From Bacteroidota bacterium (GTDB lineage: Bacteria > Bacteroidota > Bacteroidia > Flavobacteriales > Weeksellaceae): a stretch of 13,942 nt of DNA. The notes below the pieces were generated by a model. That model saw only the letters and a list, made by a program, of their open reading frames with translations. It searched no databases and was not told the DNA's origin. The stretch covers positions 1 to 13,942 of the forward strand of contig JAEWOR010000053.1 in the NCBI GenBank assembly GCA_023399595.1, in the 5' to 3' direction. Every line of letters begins with the position of its first letter. Within the stretch, counting starts at the first letter, position 1. Of the stretch, positions 7,971-13,942 are shown in pieces. The position numbers and the translations under genes are program-made.

Positions 7971-8718
7971 ATAAAAAAGTTTGTTTTGTGAAATTACCTT
8001 CTTTTTGAGGAATTTCTACTATTAAACTTCCATTTTCAAAATAGCCAAAAGCTGCCATTTTATTTTCTAAAACCACTCTGTATAAACCTTGTTTTCCTGT
8101 TTCGGTAAAAGTAGCATAAGGTTGAGAAGAATTTGGTTTTACCAAGATAAATTGCGAGTCAGAAATATTTACTTTTTGTAAATTCAAATTTCCATCAGAA
8201 AAAGATTCTGAAGTGTTGGTTTGAACAGGTTTCGTAGAAGCTACTGGAGTAGAAACAACTACTTGTTGAACATTCGTTGGTTTTGTCGTTAATTTAGAAG
8301 CATCTGGTGATGAAACAGGAATACTTACAAGAGATTTTTTTAAAGCTTCGGGGAAACCAATTTCAAATTCTTTAGCGCCTGAATCTCCTTTTGAGGAAAG
8401 AATTACCTTATCATTACAATCTTTAAATTGCAATAAAATTTTATTTTTTAGCCAAGAACTATCGTCTAAAATATCAGCTTTAGCCACTGAACAAGGATTT
8501 TGTTGAAGCTCAACTGGCCACTCAGAAACCTTTTCAGAAACAATTTTATACTTTTTAGATTGTAAACTTTTAGCTAGAATAGTATTCAAATTATATCTAT
8601 TGATTTTTTTTTGTTCAAACGTTGAAGGAACAGAAATATACTCGTAATCATTAATATTTTGAGCCGTAAAAACCGAAGTTGCTCCTAAAAAAACACAAAA
8701 TGAAATTGCTTTAAACAT
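7963..8718 (-). CDS. Unknown secreted protein, last gene of the EamA-PorV2 unit
   Basis: I do not recognise this 251-residue protein. It starts with a signal peptide (1-20, ending VFTAQ), so it is exported. Two ordered-looking parts (about 21-130 and 180-251) are joined by a Thr/Ser/Pro/Val-rich linker (about 138-175) that looks disordered. The first part contains a Cys pair (NPC and KDC); the second, beginning near SFSDGNLNLQKV, is rich in alternating hydrophobic residues and probably beta-structured. The gene follows the PorV2-like gene by 29 bases on the same strand, suggesting an envelope role connected with that protein (inference). Its stop codon overlaps the 3' end of uvrC by 8 bases, leaving no room for a separate terminator. 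Confidence 0.8.
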   Translation of the reverse strand: MFKAISFCVFLGATSVFTAQNINDYEYISVPSTFEQKKINRYNLNTILAKSLQSKKYKIVSEKVSEWPVELQQNPCSVAKADILDDSSWLKNKILLQFKDCNDKVILSSKGDSGAKEFEIGFPEALKKSLVSIPVSSPDASKLTTKPTNVQQVVVSTPVASTKPVQTNTSESFSDGNLNLQKVNISDSQFILVKPNSSQPYATFTETGKQGLYRVVLENKMAAFGYFENGSLIVEIPQKEGNFTKQTFLSK

Positions 8719-8747
8719 CTTTAAAAATAATTTGAATTGAATAATAA

Positions 8748-9836
8748 TTAATCGTTTCTAAACTCTCCCATATCCAATTTAAGAGAGAAGAAATTAGAGA
8801 AGAAATTAGAACCACCAATTCCAGAATTAGTGATGGCGTAATCTAAAGTAAGACCTCTATATTTTATACCCAAACCTGCACTTGGCTGAAAAGAAACCTT
8901 CCTTTTTAAATCCTCAATATCTGTAATCGATTGGAATCTGTTAACACCCAATCTCACAAAAAGCATTTTTTGATAGCTTAATTCAGCACCTGCATAAGGT
9001 GTAATACTTGCAAAATCTGTAGAAACAAGCGCTGCAGTTTTAGCAAAATCAACATTAATTCCAGCTTCTGGAAGAACATTAATACTGCTGCTTATCTCAA
9101 AATTCTTGCTTACACCTGCATTTAATTTAGGCATTGTAAGTTCTAATTTATCTTTTGGAGCAGGGTTAAACTCTTCTCCATTAACAATGGTAGATAATTT
9201 AGATTGATTCACAGACCAAAAATTGACAGTTGTAGTAATATCTCTTAACATTGCACCGTATGTCCAACCGTTATCTGGACGGTAAATTCCTCCGATATCA
9301 AAACCAAATCCAAAAGCATTGGCAAATTTCCCAACATTTCTATACACCACTTTCGCATTTACTCCCACATCTAAATTTTCCATTCCGTACGGATGGAAAG
9401 CATAAGAAATCAAGGCTGCATAATCTGCTTGCGAAAATTTTGTAATTTTATCATAATCAATATTTCCTTCAGAATCAATCATCTGAGTAGTATTCAAGAT
9501 ATTATCAACTCCTAATCTCACCAATGAAATTCCAAAAACACCTCCATTTTCTTCCAGAACTTTTGCATACGCCATATAATCGTATTTCGCGATAGATTCA
9601 AAGTATTCTGCGTGCATAGCAGCTCCTTGCCAATCTTTGGTAATACCATTCAAACCAGCTGGATTCCACATAGGTGCGTACACATCATTCTGATTAGTGA
9701 TTACAGCACCTCCCATACCTAGACCTCTTGCTCCAGCTCCAATATTTAAAAATTCATTGGAATATTTTCTTACAATTTGAGCTTGAGACCACCCAAAACT
9801 TAAAGAAAGAAGCAGTAAAATATATTTTTTGATCAT
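8748..9836 (-). CDS. PorV/PorQ-family outer-membrane protein (PorV2-like, type IX secretion)
   Basis: This 362-residue protein has a signal peptide (1-19, ending SQAQ) and then the opening typical of PorV/PorQ-type proteins: N-I-G-A-G-A-R-G-L-G-M-G-G-A followed by Y-A-P-M-W-N-P-A-G-L (about residues 31-62). The rest is a run of amphipathic beta-strands ending in F-F-S-L-K-L-D-M, as expected for an outer-membrane barrel. PorV and PorQ help deliver and attach cargo of the type IX secretion system; this one resembles the paralogue called PorV2 rather than PorV itself (from memory of the family). It sits between the EamA gene (3-base gap upstream) and the unknown secreted protein. No other type IX genes are in the window, so its precise role is unproven. 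Confidence 0.82.
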   Translation of the reverse strand: MIKKYILLLLSLSFGWSQAQIVRKYSNEFLNIGAGARGLGMGGAVITNQNDVYAPMWNPAGLNGITKDWQGAAMHAEYFESIAKYDYMAYAKVLEENGGVFGISLVRLGVDNILNTTQMIDSEGNIDYDKITKFSQADYAALISYAFHPYGMENLDVGVNAKVVYRNVGKFANAFGFGFDIGGIYRPDNGWTYGAMLRDITTTVNFWSVNQSKLSTIVNGEEFNPAPKDKLELTMPKLNAGVSKNFEISSSINVLPEAGINVDFAKTAALVSTDFASITPYAGAELSYQKMLFVRLGVNRFQSITDIEDLKRKVSFQPSAGLGIKYRGLTLDYAITNSGIGGSNFFSNFFSLKLDMGEFRND

Positions 9837-9839
9837 AAA

Positions 9840-10727
9840 TTATTGATGATTAATGAGTGTTTTCTGTTTTTTAGCTTTTATTAAACCATTAATTACTATG
9901 GCTAAAATCATTACAAATGAAGCGACATAAAAAATCGGGCTCATATGTTCTGATTCTCCAAAGATAAAAAAAGCTAGTATAATTCCGTAAACTGGTTCTA
10001 AATTCACTGTTAAAATTAAAGTAAATGGTGAAATATATTTCATAAGCTTTACAGATTCTAACATCGGAAAGGCTGTAAACACACTTGCCAATAATAAAAT
10101 TAACATAAAGTCTTTGACGTTTATTTCCATCATTTGCCCCATTTGCCCCGTGAAGATATAAAAAATGGATAACATAGCCCAACCACAAAAAATCTCATAG
10201 AAAATAATGTTTTCAGAGTCGGTTTTCCCAAATATTTTACCATTAAAAACTGAGAAGACTGTTCCAAAAATGGCACAGAGAACTCCAAAAAAAATTCCTT
10301 CTTTAAACCTAAATTCCGTTTTAAAAATAAGAAGAATGCATGCTACAATTACAATTCCCATAATAAACTCACTTATATCGACCTTCCGTTTAAATACAAT
10401 AGGTTCTAAAATAGACGCAAATAAGGTGGATAAAGACAAACAACTTAATGCTATAGAAACATTAGAAACTTTAATGGAATAAAAAAAACACAACCAATGC
10501 AAAGCCATAAAACAGCCAATAGCTCCTAGTTGTAAAAATATTTTCTTAGAAACTTTTAAGCTCTTTTTTTTAATAATCCTTGAAAAAATATAAAGGAACA
10601 ACGCAGCAAAAAACATCCTATAAAACACCAAGACTTGTGCATTAGAACTAATTAATTTACCTAAAATTGCAGTAAAACCCCAAAGAAAGACTATTAAATG
10701 TAGCCTTAAAAGAGCTGTATTTTTCAT
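9840..10727 (-). CDS. EamA-type drug/metabolite superfamily transporter
   Basis: This inner-membrane transporter has ten predicted hydrophobic segments in two repeats of five, the usual EamA (DMT superfamily) plan: first segment LIVFLWGFTAILGKLI, and the second repeat starting near GIFFGVLCAIFGTVFS. An E-P residue pair follows the fourth segment of each half (SILEPIVF; NLEPVYGIIL), a typical feature. I start it at the ATG at 10727 (295 residues), which gives a conventional N-terminus; an in-frame TTG at 10769 would precede the likely promoter box. The substrate cannot be inferred. It heads a minus-strand unit with the PorV2-like gene, only 3 bases away. The Lys-rich C-terminus (KAKKQK) would face the cytoplasm. 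Confidence 0.88.
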   Translation of the reverse strand: MKNTALLRLHLIVFLWGFTAILGKLISSNAQVLVFYRMFFAALFLYIFSRIIKKKSLKVSKKIFLQLGAIGCFMALHWLCFFYSIKVSNVSIALSCLSLSTLFASILEPIVFKRKVDISEFIMGIVIVACILLIFKTEFRFKEGIFFGVLCAIFGTVFSVFNGKIFGKTDSENIIFYEIFCGWAMLSIFYIFTGQMGQMMEINVKDFMLILLLASVFTAFPMLESVKLMKYISPFTLILTVNLEPVYGIILAFFIFGESEHMSPIFYVASFVMILAIVINGLIKAKKQKTLINHQ

Positions 10728-10731
10728 TTTG

Positions 10732-10739
10732 CAAATGTA
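10732..10739 (-). promoter_or_regulatory. -7 box TACATTTG before the EamA gene
   Basis: The minus strand reads TACATTTG, an exact TAnnTTTG match, with only four bases to the ATG at 10727. This is the same geometry as at uvrC. No TTG lies at the normal -33 distance; the closest is at 10769-10767, 27 bases away. Confidence 0.5.
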
Positions 10740-10803
10740 CAAATTGAAAACATGAAGAATTAAATACAATAAAGATTATTACCACAAAAAAATTATACTC
10801 CAT

Positions 10804-10838
10804 AAAAAAATCCCGAAAATTCTACGAATTTTCGGGAT
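10804..10838 (-). terminator. Strong intrinsic terminator, minus-strand orientation, with no annotated gene upstream
   Basis: A 13-bp perfect stem (10810-10822 with 10826-10838) closes on a 3-base loop. On the minus strand it is followed by seven T (10810-10804), so it is oriented to stop minus-strand transcription. The next annotated gene to its right, the carboxylase, is on the plus strand, so this terminator belongs to the small transcript proposed at 10804-10950 rather than to any large gene. Confidence 0.88.
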
Positions 10839-10868
10839 CCTCAAATAATAAACTATTAAAAAAATAAA

Positions 10869-10943
10869 CTAGGAACTGAATAAAGCAACATTTAAATGTC
10901 TCACTTTACTCTTCTGTAAAATTATGTAATTTCTACAATTCAT
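10869..10943 (-). CDS. Candidate 24-residue cationic small protein
   Basis: A 24-codon frame starts at the ATG at 10943, begins MNCRNYIIL, ends LNVALFSS and stops at TAG (10871-10869). It has two Lys, two Arg and one His and no Asp or Glu, so it is strongly basic, with hydrophobic patches at both ends. It lies between a perfect -7 box (10962-10955) and the strong terminator at 10838-10804, making a complete miniature transcription unit. Transcription should begin only about 4-6 bases before the ATG. I do not know this peptide. I have an unverified recollection that very short peptides starting Met-Asn are annotated in Chryseobacterium genomes. The alternative is a non-coding RNA in which the frame is incidental; a 24-codon frame can arise by chance. 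Confidence 0.4.
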   Translation of the reverse strand: MNCRNYIILQKSKVRHLNVALFSS

Positions 10944-10954
10944 GCAAGTATTTA

Positions 10955-10989
10955 CAAAGTTAAATATTTCATAAAATTCTGAAAACCAA
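10955..10989 (-). promoter_or_regulatory. Promoter of the small transcript (TTG / TAACTTTG)
   Basis: The minus strand reads TAACTTTG at 10962-10955, an exact TAnnTTTG box, with TTTTGG upstream whose TTG is at 10989-10987. The 24-base spacing is slightly longer than usual. The predicted start of transcription is near 10948. Confidence 0.55.
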
Positions 10990-11068
10990 AACTTTAATTC
11001 TCTAAGTTTTCGCTTCTTAGAAACCTTGAAATTTACTATCTTTAGGCTTCAATAAAGCAAACTAGAGA

Positions 11069-12697
11069 ATGGATTTAGAATTTAACAAAAGAGAAGATCA
11101 AAATAGATTAAAATTATCTGAAATCAATCAACTTTTAGCTGAAATAAAAAAAGGTGGTGGAGAAAAAAGATTGCAAAAACTTCGTGACGAAGGGAAAATG
11201 ACTGCGAGAGAAAGAATTGATTATCTTCTTGATAAAGATTCTGATTCAATTGAAATAGGTGCTTTCGCGGGTTATGAAATGTATCCTGAGGAAGGAGGTT
11301 GCCCGAGTGGTGGTGTGGTAGTTGTAATGGGATATGTTTCAGGAAAACAATGTATAATTGTAGCCAATGACGCATCTGTAAAAGCTGGAGCTTGGTTTCC
11401 TATTACAGGTAAGAAAAACCTACGAGCACAAGAAATTGCTATGGAAAACAGACTTCCAATTATCTATCTTGTAGATTCTGCCGGCGTTTACCTTCCTATG
11501 CAAGATGAAATTTTTCCTGATAAAGAAATGTTCGGAAGAATTTTTAGAAACAATGCAAAAATGAGCTCAGCTGGAATTGTACAAATTTCTGCGGTTATGG
11601 GAAGTTGCGTTGCGGGTGGAGCTTACCTTCCAATTATGAGTGATGAAGCGATGATAGTGGACAAAACTGGTTCTATTTTCTTGGCTGGAAGTTATCTTGT
11701 AAAAGCTGCAATTGGTGAAACTATTGATAATGAAACTTTAGGAGGAGCAACAACCCATTGTGAGATTTCAGGAGTTACCGATTATAAAGCTAAGGACGAT
11801 AAAGATGCTTTAAATAGAATTAGAAATATTATGAAATCTATTGGGTCTCACGAAAAAGCAGGATTTGATAGAATTGAAAGCTTTCCTCCAAAAGAAAATC
11901 CAGATAATATCTTCGGAATTATGCCTTCTTCAAAATCTGATCAATACAACACTTATGATATTATAAAATGTTTGGTGGATAATTCTGAATATGAAGAATA
12001 TAAACCAGATTATGGAAAAACAATTATTTGTGCTACCGCAAGAATTGATGGTTGGAGTGTAGGAATTGTCGCCAACCAAAGAAAATTAGTAAAAAGTGGA
12101 AAAGGAGAAATGCAGTTTGGAGGCGTTATTTACTCAGATTCTGCAGATAAAGCAACAAGGTTTATTGCTAATTGTAACCAAAGAAAAATTCCATTGGTAT
12201 TTCTACAAGACGTTACAGGTTTCATGGTAGGATCAAAATCTGAACATGGAGGAATTATTAAAGATGGTGCAAAAATGGTGAATGCGGTTTCTAATTCTGT
12301 TGTTCCTAAATTCACTATTATTACAGGAAATTCTTATGGAGCAGGAAATTACGCAATGTGTGGAAAAGCTTATGATCCGAGATTAATTGTTGCATGGCCA
12401 TGGGCAGAATTAGCAGTAATGGGAGGTGCTCAAGCTGCAAAAGTTTTAGCTCAAATTCAAGAATCGACTCTTAAAAAACAAGGAAAAGAAATTAGCGAAC
12501 AAGAACATAACGAAATCCTTGAAACTATTTCTAAGAAATACCAAAAACAAACGGAATCTACTTATTCTGCAGCAAGATTGTGGACAGATGCCATCATTAA
12601 CCCAACAGATACTAGAAAATGGATTTCTATGGGTATTGAAGCAGCAAATCACTCACCTATCACCGAAAAATTCAACTTAGGTGTGATTCAAGTTTAA
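11069..12697 (+). CDS. Acyl-CoA carboxylase, carboxyltransferase (beta) subunit
   Basis: This 542-residue protein is the carboxyltransferase half of a biotin-dependent acyl-CoA carboxylase, moving carboxyl from carboxybiotin to an acyl-CoA. The N-terminal crotonase-like domain (about 30-285) has the oxyanion glycine motif GSCVAGGAYLP at 178-188; the C-terminal domain (about 290-540) has DVTGFMVGSKSEHGGIIKDG near 380-400 and NSYGAGNYAMCGKAYDPR near 420. The stretch GAWFPITGKKNLRAQEIAMENRLP and the VDSAGVYLPMQDE loop resemble methylcrotonyl-CoA carboxylase beta chains more than typical PccB, so substrates may be branched or propionyl-CoA. The biotin carboxylase and biotin-carrier partners are not in this window. 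The gene has its own terminator. Upstream only an imperfect -7 box (TATCTTTA, 11037-11044) is visible. Confidence 0.93.
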   Translation: MDLEFNKREDQNRLKLSEINQLLAEIKKGGGEKRLQKLRDEGKMTARERIDYLLDKDSDSIEIGAFAGYEMYPEEGGCPSGGVVVVMGYVSGKQCIIVANDASVKAGAWFPITGKKNLRAQEIAMENRLPIIYLVDSAGVYLPMQDEIFPDKEMFGRIFRNNAKMSSAGIVQISAVMGSCVAGGAYLPIMSDEAMIVDKTGSIFLAGSYLVKAAIGETIDNETLGGATTHCEISGVTDYKAKDDKDALNRIRNIMKSIGSHEKAGFDRIESFPPKENPDNIFGIMPSSKSDQYNTYDIIKCLVDNSEYEEYKPDYGKTIICATARIDGWSVGIVANQRKLVKSGKGEMQFGGVIYSDSADKATRFIANCNQRKIPLVFLQDVTGFMVGSKSEHGGIIKDGAKMVNAVSNSVVPKFTIITGNSYGAGNYAMCGKAYDPRLIVAWPWAELAVMGGAQAAKVLAQIQESTLKKQGKEISEQEHNEILETISKKYQKQTESTYSAARLWTDAIINPTDTRKWISMGIEAANHSPITEKFNLGVIQV

Positions 12698-12712
12698 TGA
12701 CTATATAATAAC

Positions 12713-12748
12713 AAGCCACCATGAAATTATTTTCTGGTGGCTTTTTTT
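12713..12748 (+). terminator. Intrinsic terminator of the carboxylase gene
   Basis: AAGCCACCA (12713-12721) pairs perfectly with TGGTGGCTT (12735-12743), and a seven-T run (12742-12748) follows. It begins 15 bases after the carboxylase stop codon. Confidence 0.93.
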
Positions 12749-12749
12749 C

Positions 12750-12779
12750 AACATTAATGTTCTTCTTTTTCCGGAAAAA
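12750..12779. repeat. Two adjacent perfect palindromes
   Basis: AACATTAATGTT (12750-12761) and TTTTTCCGGAAAAA (12766-12779) are perfect 12- and 14-base palindromes separated by four bases, just after the carboxylase terminator and about 90 bases before the next gene. They could be protein-binding sites or parts of a hairpin. Function is unknown, and AT-rich DNA makes the first one only mildly unusual. Confidence 0.4.
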
Positions 12780-12867
12780 TACTTGCATGAAATTCTGTAA
12801 AAAGGAATAACATTTGCTGCTATCTTCGAAACTACAGTTTTCATTAATTCTTAATAAATTAAAACCT

Positions 12868-13530
12868 ATGAAAACTTTTCTAATAATCATCTTCAGCATA
12901 TTAAGTCAACAGTTTTTTTCGCAATGTCAAATTTTGGGTTCGGAAACCGCTAAAGTAGGTGATAGCTTAAAATTTAGGTCAGATATTGTTGCTAAATGTA
13001 CAGACTGCTATCATTGGAATGTTTCTCCTGAAAACAAGCTGCGTATACAAACGAGTGGAGAAGGTCAGATTTCAGTGAAATTTTTAGAACCTGGACTATC
13101 TACAGTTTTACTTTCAGTTGAAACTGAACAGGGAACAAAAAATTGCAAAAGAAGTATCGTAATTCAAAATCCTCCACGCCAAAAGGAAAAACCTTGTAAT
13201 GTTGCCATCACAAGTTTTAAAGATGTGAAAGTTGATGAAAACACCATGTCCTTCTTTCCAAACGTCATTTCTCAGATATATACTTACCAATGGAAAGCTA
13301 ATTTTGCTGATGGATCTATTCAAGAATCTACAGAAAAAATCCCTCAATTTACCAATAACAAATATAATGTTATTGAGTCAGTAGAGGTTAAAATACACGA
13401 CAAAACAACTCTTTGTTCACATATCATTAACCGGACATTCGGTTATAATTATTGGTTCCCAAAAGTTGAAAAAATAGAACAAAGAAAATACATTCAGGAA
13501 GCATACTTACAAAGTCAAACCAAGCAATAA
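12868..13530 (+). CDS. Unknown secreted protein with Ig/PKD-like segment
   Basis: I recognise no specific family for this 220-residue protein. The ATG at 12868 is preferred over an in-frame TTG at 12814 because it puts a clean signal peptide (residues 1-19, MKTFLIIIFSILSQQFFSQ) at the N-terminus. Residues of about 22-100 look like an immunoglobulin-fold or PKD-like module: a G-x-x-x-A-K-V-G-D-S-L-x-F start, a Y-H-W-N-V-S-P core strand, and a final V-L-L-S-V-E-T strand. After an IQNPPRQKEKP linker comes a second beta-rich region (about 112-195) and a charged tail. The mature protein has six cysteines (including QC, KCTDC, KNC, KPC, TLC), compatible with disulfides outside the cytoplasm. No type IX sorting domain is seen. 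Only a near-consensus -7 box (TATCTTCG, 12821-12828) lies upstream. Confidence 0.78.
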   Translation: MKTFLIIIFSILSQQFFSQCQILGSETAKVGDSLKFRSDIVAKCTDCYHWNVSPENKLRIQTSGEGQISVKFLEPGLSTVLLSVETEQGTKNCKRSIVIQNPPRQKEKPCNVAITSFKDVKVDENTMSFFPNVISQIYTYQWKANFADGSIQESTEKIPQFTNNKYNVIESVEVKIHDKTTLCSHIINRTFGYNYWFPKVEKIEQRKYIQEAYLQSQTKQ

Positions 13531-13560
13531 TACTCTAATATTTCCATAAATTCATTTGAT

Positions 13561-13654
13561 TATTTAGGAGCACTTTCCCGCTATTCGCTTCTACTCCTCG
13601 TTCCATTTCTTACCCTTGGCTTACTGTGGGGTAACCGCTGCTATCGGGGCTAGG
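13561..13654 (-). repeat. Interspersed-type intergenic repeat element with internal hairpin
   Basis: This block is markedly more GC-rich than its surroundings and has no coding role. On the minus strand it runs from CCTAGCCCCGATAGCAGCGG to AGCGGGAAAGTGCTCCTAAATA. Its ends can pair (CCCG 13577-13580 with CGGG 13645-13648, AGC with GCT outside), and TTACCC (13610-13615) pairs with GGGTAA (13629-13634) inside. The edge sequences resemble a short repeat I recall from many flavobacterial intergenic regions; that match is from memory and unverified. Confidence 0.55.
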
Positions 13655-13660
13655 TTATGG

Positions 13661-13688
13661 GTAATGAGTAATGAGTAATCAGTAATAG
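13661..13688 (+). repeat. Four tandem 7-base repeats (GTAATGA type)
   Basis: Four consecutive heptamers read GTAATGA, GTAATGA, GTAATCA and GTAATAG, directly after the repeat element. A degenerate fifth copy may follow. Such arrays can expand or shrink by slippage. Confidence 0.75.
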
Positions 13689-13841
13689 TTAATAATGTTT
13701 TGCAATAAAAAGAGCTGCGTTTCTAGTATTCTTTAATCTTTATCAAGAAAAGGATATAGATTAAAATTGTCCAACATACATTTTATTAAGATCAGCTACA
13801 TCACTTGAGTTCCAACTCTATTAGATCATAATCATTTCTAC

Positions 13842-13869
13842 TTCATCCTTCATCCCTCATTCTTCTTAC
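13842..13869 (+). repeat. Degenerate 7-base tandem repeats (TTCATCC type)
   Basis: Heptamers TTCATCC, TTCATCC, CTCATTC and TTCTTAC follow one another without gaps, and a pyrimidine-rich stretch with weaker 7-base periodicity continues to about 13897. The unit resembles the reverse complement (TCATTAC) of the repeats at 13661-13688. Confidence 0.5.
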
Positions 13870-13942
13870 TACTTTAATCCTTCCTCTTTCCTCTCTTTGT
13901 CATTGTTCCATTGCTCCATTATCAGACTCCTTGATTTTATTG

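Larger units (their letters stand above)
10804..10950 (-). ncRNA. Candidate small transcript (about 140-147 nt)
   Basis: This stretch is delimited by a -7 box on one side and an intrinsic terminator on the other, both on the minus strand, and contains no annotated gene. It may be a regulatory small RNA or the message for the 24-residue peptide. A palindrome CATTTAAATG at 10889-10898 lies within it. I recognise no known RNA family (not 6S, tmRNA, SRP or a common riboswitch). Confidence 0.45.
13531..13942. other. 412-base non-coding region at the window end
   Basis: No gene is recognisable here. It holds the GC-richer repeat element (13561-13654), two heptamer arrays and, between them (13690-13841), AT-rich sequence with stop codons in all frames that I read. 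No terminator with a clear T-run follows the secreted-protein gene before 13561, so its transcript may end within the repeat element. Confidence 0.6.

Noticed and set aside
10207..10482. 91-codon plus-strand frame opposite the EamA gene
   Set aside because: Antisense to a clear ten-segment transporter; no independent support.
13590..13612. Short minus-strand frame within the repeat element (begins MERGVEANSGK)
   Set aside because: It arises from the repeat sequence and runs out after about 23 codons into flanking DNA; no promoter.
13661..13897. Possible CRISPR array
   Set aside because: Repeats are 7 bases and contiguous, without spacers of uniform length, and no cas gene is present.

Overview
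The window looks like chromosomal DNA of a low-GC flavobacterium, most likely close to Chryseobacterium (Weeksellaceae). I base this on the AT-rich composition, the Bacteroidota-type promoter box TAnnTTTG upstream of several genes, a PorV/PorQ-family type IX secretion protein, and proteins (S9 peptidase, UvrC, 542-residue acyl-CoA carboxylase beta subunit) that read like flavobacterial family members. Genus assignment is from memory and unverified. There is no transposase, integrase, CRISPR array, rRNA or tRNA; the gene content is ordinary core or housekeeping.

Layout. 35-2170 (-): secreted dipeptidyl-peptidase-IV-type serine peptidase. 2171-2590: intergenic, with a perfect -7 box in front of the next gene. 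2591-3103 and 3174-4001 (+): cytoplasmic YceI-like protein and a DODA-type extradiol dioxygenase (YgiD family), ending at a strong bidirectional terminator. 4037-4489 and 4489-5979 (-): histidine ammonia-lyase HutH, then a DUF2059 secreted protein overlapping it by one base. 6165-7970 (+): UvrC, translated from GTG. 7963-10727 (-): a tight three-gene unit in the order EamA transporter, PorV2-like outer-membrane protein, unknown secreted protein; the last overlaps the 3' end of uvrC by 8 bases. 11069-12697 (+): acyl-CoA carboxylase carboxyltransferase subunit with its own terminator. 12868-13530 (+): unknown secreted protein with an Ig/PKD-like segment. 13531-13942: non-coding, holding an interspersed-type repeat element and degenerate 7-base repeats.

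The most interesting item is the 341-base gap 10728-11068. It carries a perfect -7 box and, about 120 bases further on the minus strand, a near-ideal intrinsic terminator with no annotated gene between them. That implies an independent transcript of about 140 nt. It contains a 24-codon frame (10869-10943) for a cationic peptide with no acidic residue. This is either a small-protein gene or a small RNA. A second intergenic region (12749-12867) shares a 15-base block with the start of this frame.

Functionally the genes are separate modules: peptide and histidine use (S9 peptidase, HutH), possible stress or aromatic chemistry (YceI plus dioxygenase), DNA repair (UvrC), envelope or type IX secretion (PorV2-like protein and its neighbour) and short-chain or branched acyl-CoA carboxylation.
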